Assembly: GCF_002419965.1 (NCBI RefSeq) | Contig: NZ_DIHC01000027.1 | Location: 1 to 28,172 of the forward strand | Reading direction: 5' to 3' | Length of the DNA: 28,172 nt | From: Pseudomonas sp. UBA5706 | GTDB taxonomy: Bacteria > Pseudomonadota > Gammaproteobacteria > Pseudomonadales > Pseudomonadaceae | Shown here: positions 1-9,123 of the stretch, in pieces | Layout: every line of letters begins with the position of its first letter | Position numbering within the stretch: the first letter of the stretch is position 1 | Made by a program: the position numbers and the translations under genes | The notes under the pieces: model-generated | Database searches by the model: none | Told to the model about the DNA's origin: nothing | What the model saw: the letters and a program-made list of their open reading frames with translations, nothing else

Positions 1-47
1 TACCGGACACTAGTGACGCAGCGCGTGGGAACGATCATCGCCGCAAT

Positions 48-70
48 CGCGAGCAAGCTCACTCCTACAA
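48..70. repeat. REP-like half element downstream of ggt
   Basis: A short palindromic core GAGCAAGCTC (51-60) is followed by ACTCCTACAA. This resembles one arm of the small REP-type repeats common between Pseudomonas genes. The partner arm is not visible in the window. It lies just after the ggt stop codon, so it could contribute to 3' end formation, but there is no T-run. Identification rests on motif resemblance only. Confidence 0.35.
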
Positions 71-81
71 GTGCCCCCTCC

Positions 82-1749
82 TCACTTCACTACCATCCCA
101 ACTCCCCGCCCACGTGGGTCGGATGCGGTTTCGACTTTCGTACCGTCGACCTTGATCGCCTGCACATTACCCATCGACCAGCCCTGATCCTTGAGCGTGT
201 AGCCCATGGCTTTCAACTCATCGGCGACGGCTGCCGGCAGTGGCGCAAATTTCTCGGTGTAGATCGTGTCCTTCGGCAACAACTGATGATGAACCCGCCC
301 TGCCGCCACCGCGTCCTTGAGCGGCATATGAAAGTCATAGAGGTTGTTGAGCACCTGAAAAACGGTGGTGAAAATCCGGGACCCACCCGGCGTGCCCAAT
401 ACCAATGTCACCTCGCCATCGCGTGTCACCAGGCTCGGGCTCATTGACGACAACATCCGCTTGCCAGGCTCGATGGCGTTGGCATCTCCACCGACCACGC
501 CAAAGGCATTCGCCACCCCCGGCTTGGCGCTGAAATCGTCCATCTCATCGTTCATCAGAAAGCCCGCGCCCTTGACCACCACACCACTGCCGTAATCCCA
601 GTTCAGGGTGTAAGTGTTGCTGACCGCGTTGCCCTTGGAATCGACAATGGAAAAGTGTGTGGTCTGATTTGACTCAAGCCCGGCCTTGACGTTTTCAGTC
701 GGGGATATCGCAGTCGGATTGACCTCATGCGCGCGCCCGGCGAGATAAACGTGGTCTGTCAGTTGGTTCACCGGCGCCTGTGAGAAATCCGGGTCGCCCA
801 AATAGTTGGCGCGGTCGGCGAACACGCGTTTTTCGATCTCTGCCAACAGGTGGATGTAGCGCGCCGAGTTCAGCGGAACGCCTTTGAAGTCTTCGCCCAA
901 CTGCCGCTTGATGCCCATCAACTGCGCCAGGGCGACGCCGCCAGAGCTAGGCAGTGGCGCGGTGTACAGGGTGTTGCCGTTGAAATTGACGTGCAGCGGC
1001 TTGCGCCACACAGCCTTGTAATCGGCCAGGTCCTGCTTGGTGATCAGCCCGTTGTCCTGCTGCATCTGCGCAACCAGCAAATCAGCCGTCTGACCTTCAT
1101 AGAACTCGCTGGCGCCCTTGTCGGCGATCCGCTCCAGCGTCGTGGCCAGCTCAGGCTGGCGCAAGGTTTCGCCGCTTTTCATGTTGCCGAAATAGTCGCC
1201 GAAGTTGGTCTTGCCGTTGAGCTGTTTGATCGCCTCGGCGCCATACATGTACTGCTTGTCGGCCACCTTGAAACCGTTTCGCGCATAGCCGATGGCCGGG
1301 GTCAGCAACTCGGTCCACGGCAACTTGCCGAATTTGCGATGCGCTTCCCACAAGCCCATCACGGTGCCAGGCACACCGGACGCACGGGCACCGACCAGGC
1401 TCATGCCGGGAATCACGTGCCCCTTCTCGTCCAGGTACATAGTACGGCTGGCGGCTTTCGGTGCGGTTTCGCGGTAGTCGAGGAAGTACGGCTTGCCATG
1501 CATGAACAGGGTCATGAAGCCACCGCCGCCGATGTTGCCCGCTTCGGGGTAGGTCACGGCCAAGGTGAATGCGGTGGCGACAGCGGCATCGACGGCGTTG
1601 CCGCCCTTTTTCAGGATTTGCGCGGCGACCGCCGCGCCATATTGATCGGGCGCTGCCACGGCGCCGCCTTCAAGCGTAACGGCATACACCGGGTAGCTGA
1701 TGGCGAACATCACGGACAACGCGAGGGTCTTGAACGTCGCGACTCGCAT
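82..1749 (-). CDS. ggt: Gamma-glutamyltransferase (glutathione hydrolase), periplasmic
   Basis: This enzyme cleaves the gamma-glutamyl bond of glutathione and gamma-glutamyl amides, and in Gram-negative bacteria it acts in the periplasm. The reading frame extends to 1833, but the ATG at 1749 is preferred: it follows an AAGGAAG ribosome binding site and begins a typical signal peptide (basic MRVATFK, hydrophobic stretch, then YPVYA). That gives 555 residues, close to the usual length. The family precursor is cut autocatalytically before a threonine, seen here as NQTTHFS near residue 363, with the substrate-loop motifs MDDFSAKPG, LSSMSP and GTPGGSRI downstream. The large-subunit motif GNIGGGGF is also present. 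It stands alone and is divergent from the metallopeptidase gene. The function call is firm. Confidence 0.96.
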   Translation of the reverse strand: MRVATFKTLALSVMFAISYPVYAVTLEGGAVAAPDQYGAAVAAQILKKGGNAVDAAVATAFTLAVTYPEAGNIGGGGFMTLFMHGKPYFLDYRETAPKAASRTMYLDEKGHVIPGMSLVGARASGVPGTVMGLWEAHRKFGKLPWTELLTPAIGYARNGFKVADKQYMYGAEAIKQLNGKTNFGDYFGNMKSGETLRQPELATTLERIADKGASEFYEGQTADLLVAQMQQDNGLITKQDLADYKAVWRKPLHVNFNGNTLYTAPLPSSGGVALAQLMGIKRQLGEDFKGVPLNSARYIHLLAEIEKRVFADRANYLGDPDFSQAPVNQLTDHVYLAGRAHEVNPTAISPTENVKAGLESNQTTHFSIVDSKGNAVSNTYTLNWDYGSGVVVKGAGFLMNDEMDDFSAKPGVANAFGVVGGDANAIEPGKRMLSSMSPSLVTRDGEVTLVLGTPGGSRIFTTVFQVLNNLYDFHMPLKDAVAAGRVHHQLLPKDTIYTEKFAPLPAAVADELKAMGYTLKDQGWSMGNVQAIKVDGTKVETASDPRGRGVGMVVK

Positions 1750-2023
1750 AGGGCTTCCTTTGTAGGCTGATGTGACAGCTTGTAACTGACTGGCTGTCGG
1801 CATGCTGACGAGACTAACGGGCCGAGCGCTCATTAATCATGAAAAATACCGGCGAACGCAACGAGCGCTCGAAGTGGATAGACACGAGGGGGCTCTGAAA
1901 GCGCAATAACGCGATAAACCTGCCCACTTTGATCGCCAATCGATCAGATGATCAAGCACTGCCTTTGTTAAGGTGGCGACAGCGCAAGGCCGCGCGCCCA
2001 ACCAGAGTGCAAGGAGCAATATC

Positions 2024-3304
2024 ATGAAGGTCGCTTATGCAGGGGCAGCTACTGTACTGGTCGCCGTCGTCGTGCTGTACCTGACCGTTTTCCAACGCCC
2101 GCCGCTTATCCAGATGACGCCTGATATCGCTCAGGCGGACGCGGGGTTTGCCGCCGCACTCAAGGACGTGCGCGCCTTTCCTGCCACCGTGCAGGTGCAG
2201 CAAGTCAGCGTCGATCCGCACGCCATCACTCAGGATCAGCAAACGCTTAAGTTCACCTTGTTTGACCGTCCCATCAACGCCACGAGAGTTCGCAGCGAGG
2301 AAGTGACCAACCCCGACGGCACGAAAAGCCTCGTATGGTATGGAAATCTTGAAGGCTACGCCGAGGTTGAGCCTGAAATACCGCAATGGCAGGACCCGCT
2401 GAACTCGATCACCCTGGTCAAGCACGATCAGACCATTACCGGGGCGATCCGTCAGGGTCGGCAACTCTATGAACTGCGTCCGGTGGGTGCTGACCGGCAT
2501 GTGGTGATTATGCTGGACGGCACGAAGATGCCGCCGGAAAGAGACAGCGATGACCGCTCAAGGCGCAGTGCCCCCAACGCCGTTGCGCCGCGAACGACGT
2601 CTGTGGACGCCGCCGCGCTGACTACGATCGACGTGATGACCGTCGTGCCGCAAAAGATCGTTTCCGAATACCAGGGCGACATGCTGGGCCTGACGCAACT
2701 GGCAGTGGCGCAAGCCAATCAAAGTTATATCAACAGCAGAATCGGCATCACGTTGCGCCTGGTCGCGTACCAAGTGACCGACTATGTGCCGAATGTTGCA
2801 TTTCCCGCCCTGGACCTGATTCGCCTAAGCACGCCGAACGACGGTTTCATGGACGATTCGCTCACCGTTCGGGATGAAGCCCGCGCTGACGTGGTCGTCT
2901 ACCTCTTCGGCTCGTCCCCGGCAGAGGATGGCACGCAGTACTGCGGTCAGGCCTTGCAATACGGCTCGACGGCAGACACCGCCTTTGCGATGGTCAACTA
3001 TGAGTGCATCGTCAACTTTACTTTCGCCCACGAAATCGGCCACCTGCAATATGCTCGCCATGAGATTGCCAGCGATCCCTCGGTGACGCCTTATCCCTTC
3101 GCCCATGCCTATCGATTTACCGCAGGCGGTAACACCTGGCACACCATTGTCGGCACCCAGCCCCATCCGCCCACCTCCCAGCGCCTGAACCTCTGGTCCA
3201 ACCCCGACATTCGCTACGAGGGCGTGCCCATGGGCGACGCTGAAACCGCCGACAATCATCGTGTGCTGGAACTGACCAAGGAAGCCATCTCCAGCTATAG
3301 GTGA
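2024..3304 (+). CDS. Membrane-anchored metzincin-like zinc metallopeptidase (reprolysin-like)
   Basis: The preferred start is the ATG at 2024, 7 bases after an AAGGAG site; a GTG at 1973 would add 17 residues with no membrane logic. The product is 426 residues. Residues about 4-23 form one hydrophobic helix (signal anchor or signal peptide), so the rest should lie in the periplasm or outside the cell. The zinc site is HEIGHLQYARH (H336, E337, H340, H346), which has metzincin spacing, but the usual glycine at position 8 is tyrosine. Two cysteines (C307 and C328) flank the stretch before the zinc helix. The downstream block WHTIVGT followed by LWSNPDIRYEG resembles reprolysin-like bacterial peptidases in which that block normally reads TIM, so the Met-turn methionine appears to be valine. 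The substrate is unknown. It ends 8 bp from a convergent transporter gene. Confidence 0.8.
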   Translation: MKVAYAGAATVLVAVVVLYLTVFQRPPLIQMTPDIAQADAGFAAALKDVRAFPATVQVQQVSVDPHAITQDQQTLKFTLFDRPINATRVRSEEVTNPDGTKSLVWYGNLEGYAEVEPEIPQWQDPLNSITLVKHDQTITGAIRQGRQLYELRPVGADRHVVIMLDGTKMPPERDSDDRSRRSAPNAVAPRTTSVDAAALTTIDVMTVVPQKIVSEYQGDMLGLTQLAVAQANQSYINSRIGITLRLVAYQVTDYVPNVAFPALDLIRLSTPNDGFMDDSLTVRDEARADVVVYLFGSSPAEDGTQYCGQALQYGSTADTAFAMVNYECIVNFTFAHEIGHLQYARHEIASDPSVTPYPFAHAYRFTAGGNTWHTIVGTQPHPPTSQRLNLWSNPDIRYEGVPMGDAETADNHRVLELTKEAISSYR

Positions 3305-3312
3305 CTCGCTGC

Positions 3313-4254
3313 TCAGGCGTCCTTGAGGCTCACTCGCTCACGCCTGAGATTCAACGCCAGCACGCTGCTCAACACCACGATCGAACCGACGATCACCCAC
3401 TGCGATGGCATCTCCCCAAGCAGTGCCGAGGCGATGGCGATTGCCATGGGTGGTGTGAGGTATAGGCTCATCGAGGCGCGGCTGACTTCCATGTGTTTGA
3501 GCACATAAGCCCAGGCCAGATAGGCCAACGCACTGGGAAAAAACCCCAACACGCCTACCGCGATATTGACCCGCAACGGCGCATTGACGACCTCACCGAT
3601 CAGCCCCGGCAGGTAAATCAGGAGAAAGAACGTCCCCGCCCAGATGGTGTAGCAGACCATGGTCAGCCCGTCGTAGCGGTGGCTGTAGCGCTTTTGCAGG
3701 GAGAAATACACGCTCCATGAAAAGGCCGCGAGCAGGACCAGCAACCCGCGCGCATCGATATGGCCGAAGCCTGTGTCGCCGGTGATGACGATCGCCACGC
3801 CGATGAGCCCCCACGCCACGCAGGTCCAGCGCCAGGGGCTGACGCGCTCCCTGAACACGAAATGCGCGAGCAAGGCACTGAACAGCGGCATCGACTGGAT
3901 GAGCACGCTGGACGCCCCGGCGCTGACGCCGGCCTGCCCGAAATTCAGTGCAATGTGGTGCAAGGTGACGGCGAAGAAACCGAGCACGGCCAGCAAGGGC
4001 AAGTCCTTCAGGCGCGGCAGGGAAATGCGCATCGAGGACGCGATCAGCGCCATGAACACCGATGCGATGAGAAAGCGCAGCAACGCCAGATGCGTCGGAT
4101 CGTAACCTTGCAGCCCGATGCGTATACCAGTGGGTGAAAAGCCCCAGCAGGCGATCACGAAGAGGGTTGCGAACGCGACTTTCAGGCTCTGCCATCGCAC
4201 GCTCGGCTGTTGCGCGTGAATGCCCATCCGGGCCGGGTCGTTCGCGACGCTCAT
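3313..4254 (-). CDS. EamA/DMT-family transporter
   Basis: This is a 313-residue polytopic membrane protein with the two tandem EamA halves of the drug/metabolite transporter superfamily. The first half begins near VIACWGFSPTGIRIG and the second near LLVLLAAFSWSVYFSLQKR. About ten hydrophobic helices alternate with short basic loops. The frame extends to 4296, but the ATG at 4254 has a well-placed CAGGAG site and gives the usual family length. Such proteins mostly export amino acids or metabolites; the substrate cannot be read from sequence. The gene is divergent from a LysR regulator (4366-5244), the common arrangement for a regulator controlling a neighbouring exporter. Confidence 0.88.
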   Translation of the reverse strand: MSVANDPARMGIHAQQPSVRWQSLKVAFATLFVIACWGFSPTGIRIGLQGYDPTHLALLRFLIASVFMALIASSMRISLPRLKDLPLLAVLGFFAVTLHHIALNFGQAGVSAGASSVLIQSMPLFSALLAHFVFRERVSPWRWTCVAWGLIGVAIVITGDTGFGHIDARGLLVLLAAFSWSVYFSLQKRYSHRYDGLTMVCYTIWAGTFFLLIYLPGLIGEVVNAPLRVNIAVGVLGFFPSALAYLAWAYVLKHMEVSRASMSLYLTPPMAIAIASALLGEMPSQWVIVGSIVVLSSVLALNLRRERVSLKDA

Positions 4255-4318
4255 TCGACACTCCTGGTGTAGGCCGTTGCCTGCGCTAATGGCCATGAGT
4301 ATCGAAACAACCTATGCT

Positions 4319-4361
4319 CACCACAAGCGATCAATAATGACTCAACCATTCACTTTTGGTG
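4319..4361. promoter_or_regulatory. Inverted repeat in the DMT/LysR divergent control region
   Basis: CACCACAAG (4319-4327) and CTTTTGGTG (4353-4361) form a 9-bp inverted repeat with one mismatch. The second arm ends 4 bases before the LysR start codon at 4366. A regulator bound here could repress its own gene and act on the divergent transporter. This is a visible dyad with an inferred role. Confidence 0.35.
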
Positions 4362-4365
4362 ATGT

Positions 4366-5244
4366 ATGGACCTAGCCCAGATTCGTATGTTCAAGACCGT
4401 CGCCGACACCGGGAGCATCGCCCGGGCGGCGCAGGTGCTGCACTGTGTGCCGTCGAACATCACGGCTCGGATCAAGGCGCTGGAAGCCGGCCTAGGCGTC
4501 GAACTGTTTTTCCGCCATGGCCGTGGGCTGAAGATCAGCCCGTCGGGAGAAATCTTCCTGAGCTACGCAGCACGCATGCTCAGCCTGGCCGACGAAGCCA
4601 GGCGCGCGGTGCATCCCGATGCCGCGCCTTGCGGGCCGTTGCGTATCGGCGCTATCGAATCCTCGGCCACCTCGCGCCTGCCTCGGCTGCTCGCTCGCTT
4701 TCACGCACGTTACCCCGAGGTATCGTTGGAGCTGTCCACCGGCACCGGTCCGCAATTGCTCGACGCCACACTCGATCACAAGCTCGACGGCGCGATTGTG
4801 GCCATCGACGTCAAGCGTCCAAAACTCAGACGCACCTCGATGTATCGTGAAGACCTGGTGTTGATCGCTGCCGAGTCTCTGGGGGCGATTCGCAGCGCGG
4901 CGGACCTGCAAGGCAAGTCGATTTTCATGTGGCCCGAAGGTTGCCCCTACCGTGCAGCACTGGAGCGCTGGCTGCTGAACAATGGCCAGAGCCAGCCGAT
5001 CATCAGCATTGCCAGTTACGGCACCATCGTGGGCTGCGTCAGTGCCGGCGCCGGGGTGGCGCTGGTGCCTAAAGGGGTGTTCGAGCAATACCACAAAGGG
5101 TCGGGCTGGGTGGGGTATGAATTTGCGGAGCTGACGTCCATCGACAACCTGTTCTACTGGCACGAAAACGCCGAGCACCATCCGGCGCGCGAGGCATTCG
5201 TGGCGATGTTGAAGGCAGAGTTCAGCGGGGTTAGCAACGCGTGA
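4366..5244 (+). CDS. LysR-family transcriptional regulator
   Basis: The protein has 292 residues with the standard LysR layout. The N-terminal winged helix-turn-helix lies at about residues 1-60, with MDLAQIRMFKTVADTGSIA, the recognition helix region CVPSNITARIKALE and the wing FFRHGRGLKISPSG. The rest is a periplasmic-binding-protein-like effector domain ending at the stop. The HTH wording (VPSNITARIKALE) resembles the PtrR/CrgA-like branch. It lies 111 bp from the divergent DMT transporter gene and probably regulates it and itself. The ribosome binding site is weak, but no better in-frame start is seen. Confidence 0.92.
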   Translation: MDLAQIRMFKTVADTGSIARAAQVLHCVPSNITARIKALEAGLGVELFFRHGRGLKISPSGEIFLSYAARMLSLADEARRAVHPDAAPCGPLRIGAIESSATSRLPRLLARFHARYPEVSLELSTGTGPQLLDATLDHKLDGAIVAIDVKRPKLRRTSMYREDLVLIAAESLGAIRSAADLQGKSIFMWPEGCPYRAALERWLLNNGQSQPIISIASYGTIVGCVSAGAGVALVPKGVFEQYHKGSGWVGYEFAELTSIDNLFYWHENAEHHPAREAFVAMLKAEFSGVSNA

Positions 5245-5281
5245 ACGGGAAGCCGGCCAGACCGCATTGCCTGCGTGGCAT

Positions 5282-5343
5282 GCTGCTATAGCAGCGCGGC
5301 TTGCCGGGGTGGCGCTCTTAGTCTGCCGCCGCCGGCAAGCCGG
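5282..5343. repeat. REP-type inverted repeat / candidate bidirectional terminator
   Basis: A perfect 14-bp palindrome GCTGCTATAGCAGC occupies 5282-5295. It is followed by CGGCTTGCCGG (5297-5307), whose exact 11-bp reverse complement CCGGCAAGCCG lies at 5332-5342, 24 bases later. Paired GGCAAGCCGG units are typical Pseudomonas intergenic repeats (REP doublets). The element lies between convergent LysR genes, so the transcript can fold at both 3' ends; there is a short TTTTA after the second arm. Confidence 0.7.
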
Positions 5344-5373
5344 ACTTTTACAGCCAATCCCATTGCGGCGTGA

Positions 5374-6270
5374 TCACGTCGCGTAATTGGCCAGCTTCTG
5401 CTGAATGAAATCCAGAAAGCATTGAATCCTCAGCGCCAACTGCGAGTTGCGGTAATACACCGCGTGGATCGGTTGGCGATAACCGCTGTTGGCTTGCGCC
5501 AGAATGACCTGCAGGCGGCCCAGGCGAATGTCTTCGTGGGTCATGAAATGCGACAGACAGACGATGCCCTCTCCCGCCAACGCCAACTGACGCAGGGTCT
5601 CGCCGCTGGAGGCCGCGACCGTGGGTTGAATGAACAAACGATCACCTTCGGCGTGCTGCAACGGCCAGTGGTTCAGCGTTTCCGTCTGGGTGAAACCCAG
5701 CAGCGAGTGTCCCTGCAGCGCCTCAACGGTCTTCGGCGCGCCATGTCTGTCCAGATAGCGAGGGCTGGCCAGGATATTCAACGGGCTTGAGCCTAGCGAT
5801 CGCGCGTGCAGGGTCGAGTCGGTCAGCGCACCGATGCGGATCGCTACGTCGGTGCTGTGCTCCAGCAGATCGATGATCAGATCATTGCTGTTCAACTCCA
5901 GCTGGATGTCGGGGTACAACGCTCTGAACTCGGCCACATAAGGCACGATGCAGTGCAGCATGAAGGGCGATGCAGCATTGATCCGCAGGCGACCACACGG
6001 CGTTTGCTGGCGCAGCGACATACGCTCTTCCAGCGCCTCCATCTGCCCGAGGATCTGCCGGGCCCGCTCCAGGAAAAACTTGCCCTCCTCGGTCAGATCC
6101 ATGCGCCGGGTGGTGCGGTTGAGCAACGTTGTGCCGAGCTTGGCTTCCAGTCGCGACAAGGCACGACTGATGGCCGAGGGCGTCTGGCCGATCTGCTCGG
6201 CGGCCGCCGATATCGAGCCATTTTCGATCACTGACACGAACACCTGCAGCTCATCGGACCGGGCTTTCAC
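5374..6270 (-). CDS. LysR-family transcriptional regulator (CrgA-like)
   Basis: The start is a GTG (6268-6270) preceded by a strong CGGAGG site, which decides the start; the product is 298 residues. The HTH covers about residues 5-60 (LQVFVSVIENGSISAAAE, TPSAISRALSRLEAKLG, LNRTTRRMDLTEEG). The effector-binding domain starts near CGRLRINAASPF, a pattern typical of the large CrgA-like LysR group that often regulates oxidoreductases. It lies 67 bp downstream of mdaB on the same strand and may be co-transcribed with it or regulate it. The ligand is unknown. Confidence 0.92.
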   Translation of the reverse strand: MKARSDELQVFVSVIENGSISAAAEQIGQTPSAISRALSRLEAKLGTTLLNRTTRRMDLTEEGKFFLERARQILGQMEALEERMSLRQQTPCGRLRINAASPFMLHCIVPYVAEFRALYPDIQLELNSNDLIIDLLEHSTDVAIRIGALTDSTLHARSLGSSPLNILASPRYLDRHGAPKTVEALQGHSLLGFTQTETLNHWPLQHAEGDRLFIQPTVAASSGETLRQLALAGEGIVCLSHFMTHEDIRLGRLQVILAQANSGYRQPIHAVYYRNSQLALRIQCFLDFIQQKLANYAT

Positions 6271-6337
6271 TGTTGTCCTCCGTTCAAACCAGCGTGGATC
6301 TTAGCCCTGTTCGGACAACGGAGCGCGCCCGCAGCCC

Positions 6338-6922
6338 TCAGACGTGAAAAACGCAAGCCAGATGCGCCTCATAGCGTCTCACGTCGGCTTCGACATTCGG
6401 CCTCTTCATCACATCCACCGCCAGGAACGTCGGCAGGCCGGTCATGCCCAGGAACTGGTTGGCCTTATGGAACGGGAAGTACACCGCATCCACGCCCTTG
6501 GCTTCGAAGAAATCGGTCGGGTCATCGAACGCTTGCTGCGGCGCATTCCAGGTGGCCGAAATCATGTACTGCTTGCCCTGTAACAGGCCGCCGCTCCCGT
6601 ACTTCTGCGAAGCATCGGAACGGGTGCGGCCGTCGTTGGCGTACAGGCTGCCGTGGCCTTCGGTGAACACTTCGTCGATGTATTTCTTCACTGTCCAGGG
6701 CGCGCCCATCCACCAGCCAGGCATCTGCCAGACAATGACGTCTGCCCAGAGGAATTTCTGCACTTCTTCGGCGACGTCATAGCCGCCGTCGATGAAGGTC
6801 TGCCTGACATCTTTACCTGCGCGATCCATGAAGGCCAGCGCGGCATCGTGCAGAGTAGCGTTGTAGCGGCCATCGGAATGAGCAAACTGTTTGCCCCCAT
6901 TGATGAACAGAATCTTGTTCAT
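6338..6922 (-). CDS. mdaB: NADPH:quinone reductase MdaB (flavodoxin-fold)
   Basis: The protein has 194 residues and strongly resembles MdaB (modulator of drug activity B), a cytosolic FAD-dependent two-electron quinone reductase that protects against quinone and oxidative stress. The family signature runs through the middle: FLWADVIVWQMPGWWMGAPW, then KKYIDEVFTEGHG, the loop KYGSGGLLQGK, and FPFHKANQFLGM. The start ATG at 6922 has an AACGAGG site. A CrgA-like LysR gene follows on the same strand, a common pairing for quinone- or electrophile-induced reductases. Confidence 0.95.
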   Translation of the reverse strand: MNKILFINGGKQFAHSDGRYNATLHDAALAFMDRAGKDVRQTFIDGGYDVAEEVQKFLWADVIVWQMPGWWMGAPWTVKKYIDEVFTEGHGSLYANDGRTRSDASQKYGSGGLLQGKQYMISATWNAPQQAFDDPTDFFEAKGVDAVYFPFHKANQFLGMTGLPTFLAVDVMKRPNVEADVRRYEAHLACVFHV

Positions 6923-7153
6923 GAAAAACCTCGTTGTGACTCAACTCCCCTCCCCTTCAACAGAAGATGGGGACGAGCATCGGTAAATGGATCTGGAATT
7001 GGAGTGGACGGCAGGATATAGACCTGACGGTCGACGAATAAGGCGCAACGAGGCAAAACGCTTTTGACTCACAGGCACAAATAGCAACGCAATTATTGAT
7101 TTTGACGCCCGTCGTGTGGCCGCGGGGTCCGCAGCAATGTCAGTTCCGAACGT

Positions 7154-7933
7154 TTAACCCGAGATCAGCAAATGCAAGCCAAGCAGCGCCATGCCAATGA
7201 GAAAGACACGTTTGAACAGCGAGGCGCTGATGCGTTTGCGCAGCCACTGGCCGAGCATCATGCCGAGCACCGCCGGAATGACCGCCAGCAATGATGCGTT
7301 CATTTCGGCGCTGCCTAATGCGCCATTCCAGAACAACCCAGCGCCCAATGCCAGGGTGGAAGCAGTGAATGACAGCCCGAGCGCCTGCACCAGTTGGTTG
7401 CGGTCAAGACCGAGGCCCTGCACATAAGGCACTGCGGGAATCACGAAGACCCCGGTGGCCGATGTAATCAGCCCGGTGATCAACCCGCACAGCGGGCCCA
7501 GCCAGATTTCCATACGGGGTGATACCTTGAGTGTCGGCAGAAACAGGCCGCATAGCGCATAAACGAACAGCGCTCCACCCAGGGCCCGGCCCATGCCATG
7601 CGCGCTCCCCATGCCGAGCCCCCAGAAACCGAGTGCCCAGCAACCCAGCACCGTTCCGACAACGATCATCGTCAACATAGGCCAGAGCCGCTTGCATGAG
7701 CTGCGCAGGTGCCCACTCGCTGCCAGTTGCCAAAGGTTGGTGAGTATCGACGGAATCAACAGCAATGCCGCAGCCTGCGCGGGTGCCATAGCCATTCCGA
7801 GCAACCCCATGGCCACCGTCGGCAGGCCCATGCCGATCACGCCCTTGACCGTGCCTGCCAGCAGAAACGTCAGAAGAACCAAGGCCGAGAGGCTCCAGCC
7901 GATGTTCTGGTACAGCGATAGGTAGGTATTCAT
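7154..7933 (-). CDS. TSUP-family permease (sulfite exporter TauE/SafE)
   Basis: This is a 259-residue membrane protein with about seven to eight hydrophobic helices and the duplicated TauE/SafE fold. The first repeat contains GTVKGVIGMGLPTVAMGLLG and the second contains GLITGLITSATGVFVIPAVP, the two glycine-rich loops typical of the family. Characterised TSUP members move sulfite, sulfoacetate, hypotaurine or other small organic anions; the substrate here is unknown. The start at 7933 has only a weak ribosome binding site. The gene is divergent from a LysR regulator at 8112, which is the likely control. Confidence 0.88.
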   Translation of the reverse strand: MNTYLSLYQNIGWSLSALVLLTFLLAGTVKGVIGMGLPTVAMGLLGMAMAPAQAAALLLIPSILTNLWQLAASGHLRSSCKRLWPMLTMIVVGTVLGCWALGFWGLGMGSAHGMGRALGGALFVYALCGLFLPTLKVSPRMEIWLGPLCGLITGLITSATGVFVIPAVPYVQGLGLDRNQLVQALGLSFTASTLALGAGLFWNGALGSAEMNASLLAVIPAVLGMMLGQWLRKRISASLFKRVFLIGMALLGLHLLISG

Positions 7934-8111
7934 TGAGCTATGTTGAGCCTGAAAACGCTTCTTTTAAATCTGCGATATATTGAGCCAGCCTACGCCCCAG
8001 ACATAGCCACGTTAACTGTCCACTGCGACACGACTCACAGGCTGCAGCAGCAGTGAATCACCGCCGCTGTCACACTGGGGTGCCATGGGTTTCGCCAACC
8101 GCCGAGCTGCC

Positions 8112-9035
8112 ATGCACTTCGACCTGATCGACCTTAAGCTCTTCCTGAACGTGACCGAAGCCCGCAATATCACCGCCGGGGCGGCGCTTACCCATCTTTC
8201 GCTGCCTTCCGCCAGCGCGCGGATTCGCGGGCTGGAATCGTCATTGGGCATCGCCCTGCTCGAACGGGGTCGACGCGGGGTCGCGCCGACCGCTGCAGGC
8301 AAAGCGCTGGCGCAACATGCGCGGCTGATCCTGCAACAGGCCGAACGCCTGCAGGCGGACCTGACCGACTACGCTCAGGGCTTCAAAGGTCAGGTACGCC
8401 TGCTATGCAATACCTCAGCGCTCAGCGAATACCTGCCGGAGCGGCTGGCGGCATTTCTCGCCAGCCATCCAAACATCGACATCCATCTGGAAGAACACCC
8501 CAGCCTGCGCATCCTCCACGCCGTGCGTCACGGCACGGCAGACATCGGCATCATCTCCAACGCGGTAGACGCCAGCGATCTGCAGACGCTGGCGTTCTGT
8601 GCCGATCCGCTGACCGTGATCATGCCGATCGACCACCCCCTGGCCGGGCACGCGAGCCTGCGCTTCAGTCAGACCCTGAATCAAGCGTTCGTCGGGCTGG
8701 GGGAAAACAGTGCGATGGCCATTTACCTGGAAGAGCAAGCACTGCATCTGGGCCGCCGACTCAAGACTCGCATACGCGCTGAAAGCTATGACGGGTTGCT
8801 GCGCATGGTGTTGCATGGCGCCGGGCTGGGAGTCGTCCCCCTGGCAGCGGTCGAGCGCTTTCAACAGGCAGGGTTACTCAAAAGCGTGCCTTTGAGTGAC
8901 AGTTGGGCTAATCGCACCTTGCTTTTATGCGCCCCTAACTTCGACACGCTGCCCGAGTACGCCAAGGCGCTGGTGCGTCATTTGCGTACGCAAACCGCGC
9001 CTGCGGACACTCCGATGTCGAGCCCAGACCACTGA
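8112..9035 (+). CDS. LysR-family transcriptional regulator
   Basis: The LysR layout is clear: HTH at about residues 1-60 (MHFDLIDLKLFLNVTEARN, LPSASARIRGLESSLG, LERGRRGVAPTAAG), then an effector domain beginning near GQVRLLCNTSALSEYLP. The ATG at 8112 gives the usual LysR N-terminus and 307 residues; an upstream ATG at 8085 would add nine residues. Neither start has a good ribosome binding site, so the exact start is uncertain. It is divergent from the TSUP permease gene and presumably controls it. It converges on the PEP-mutase-like gene with an 88-bp gap. Confidence 0.9.
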   Translation: MHFDLIDLKLFLNVTEARNITAGAALTHLSLPSASARIRGLESSLGIALLERGRRGVAPTAAGKALAQHARLILQQAERLQADLTDYAQGFKGQVRLLCNTSALSEYLPERLAAFLASHPNIDIHLEEHPSLRILHAVRHGTADIGIISNAVDASDLQTLAFCADPLTVIMPIDHPLAGHASLRFSQTLNQAFVGLGENSAMAIYLEEQALHLGRRLKTRIRAESYDGLLRMVLHGAGLGVVPLAAVERFQQAGLLKSVPLSDSWANRTLLLCAPNFDTLPEYAKALVRHLRTQTAPADTPMSSPDH

Positions 9036-9123
9036 CTCGCCCTCAGTGCGCTCGAGGGGTCGCGGCCGAACTGGGTACGCCCGAGCGTTGCCAATGCCAC
9101 ACGCCATAATTGCGCAGCGCCTG

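Noticed and set aside
850..1770. Long open frame opposite ggt
   Set aside because: It is a shadow on the opposite strand of a well-supported gene in GC-rich DNA and has no recognisable protein features.
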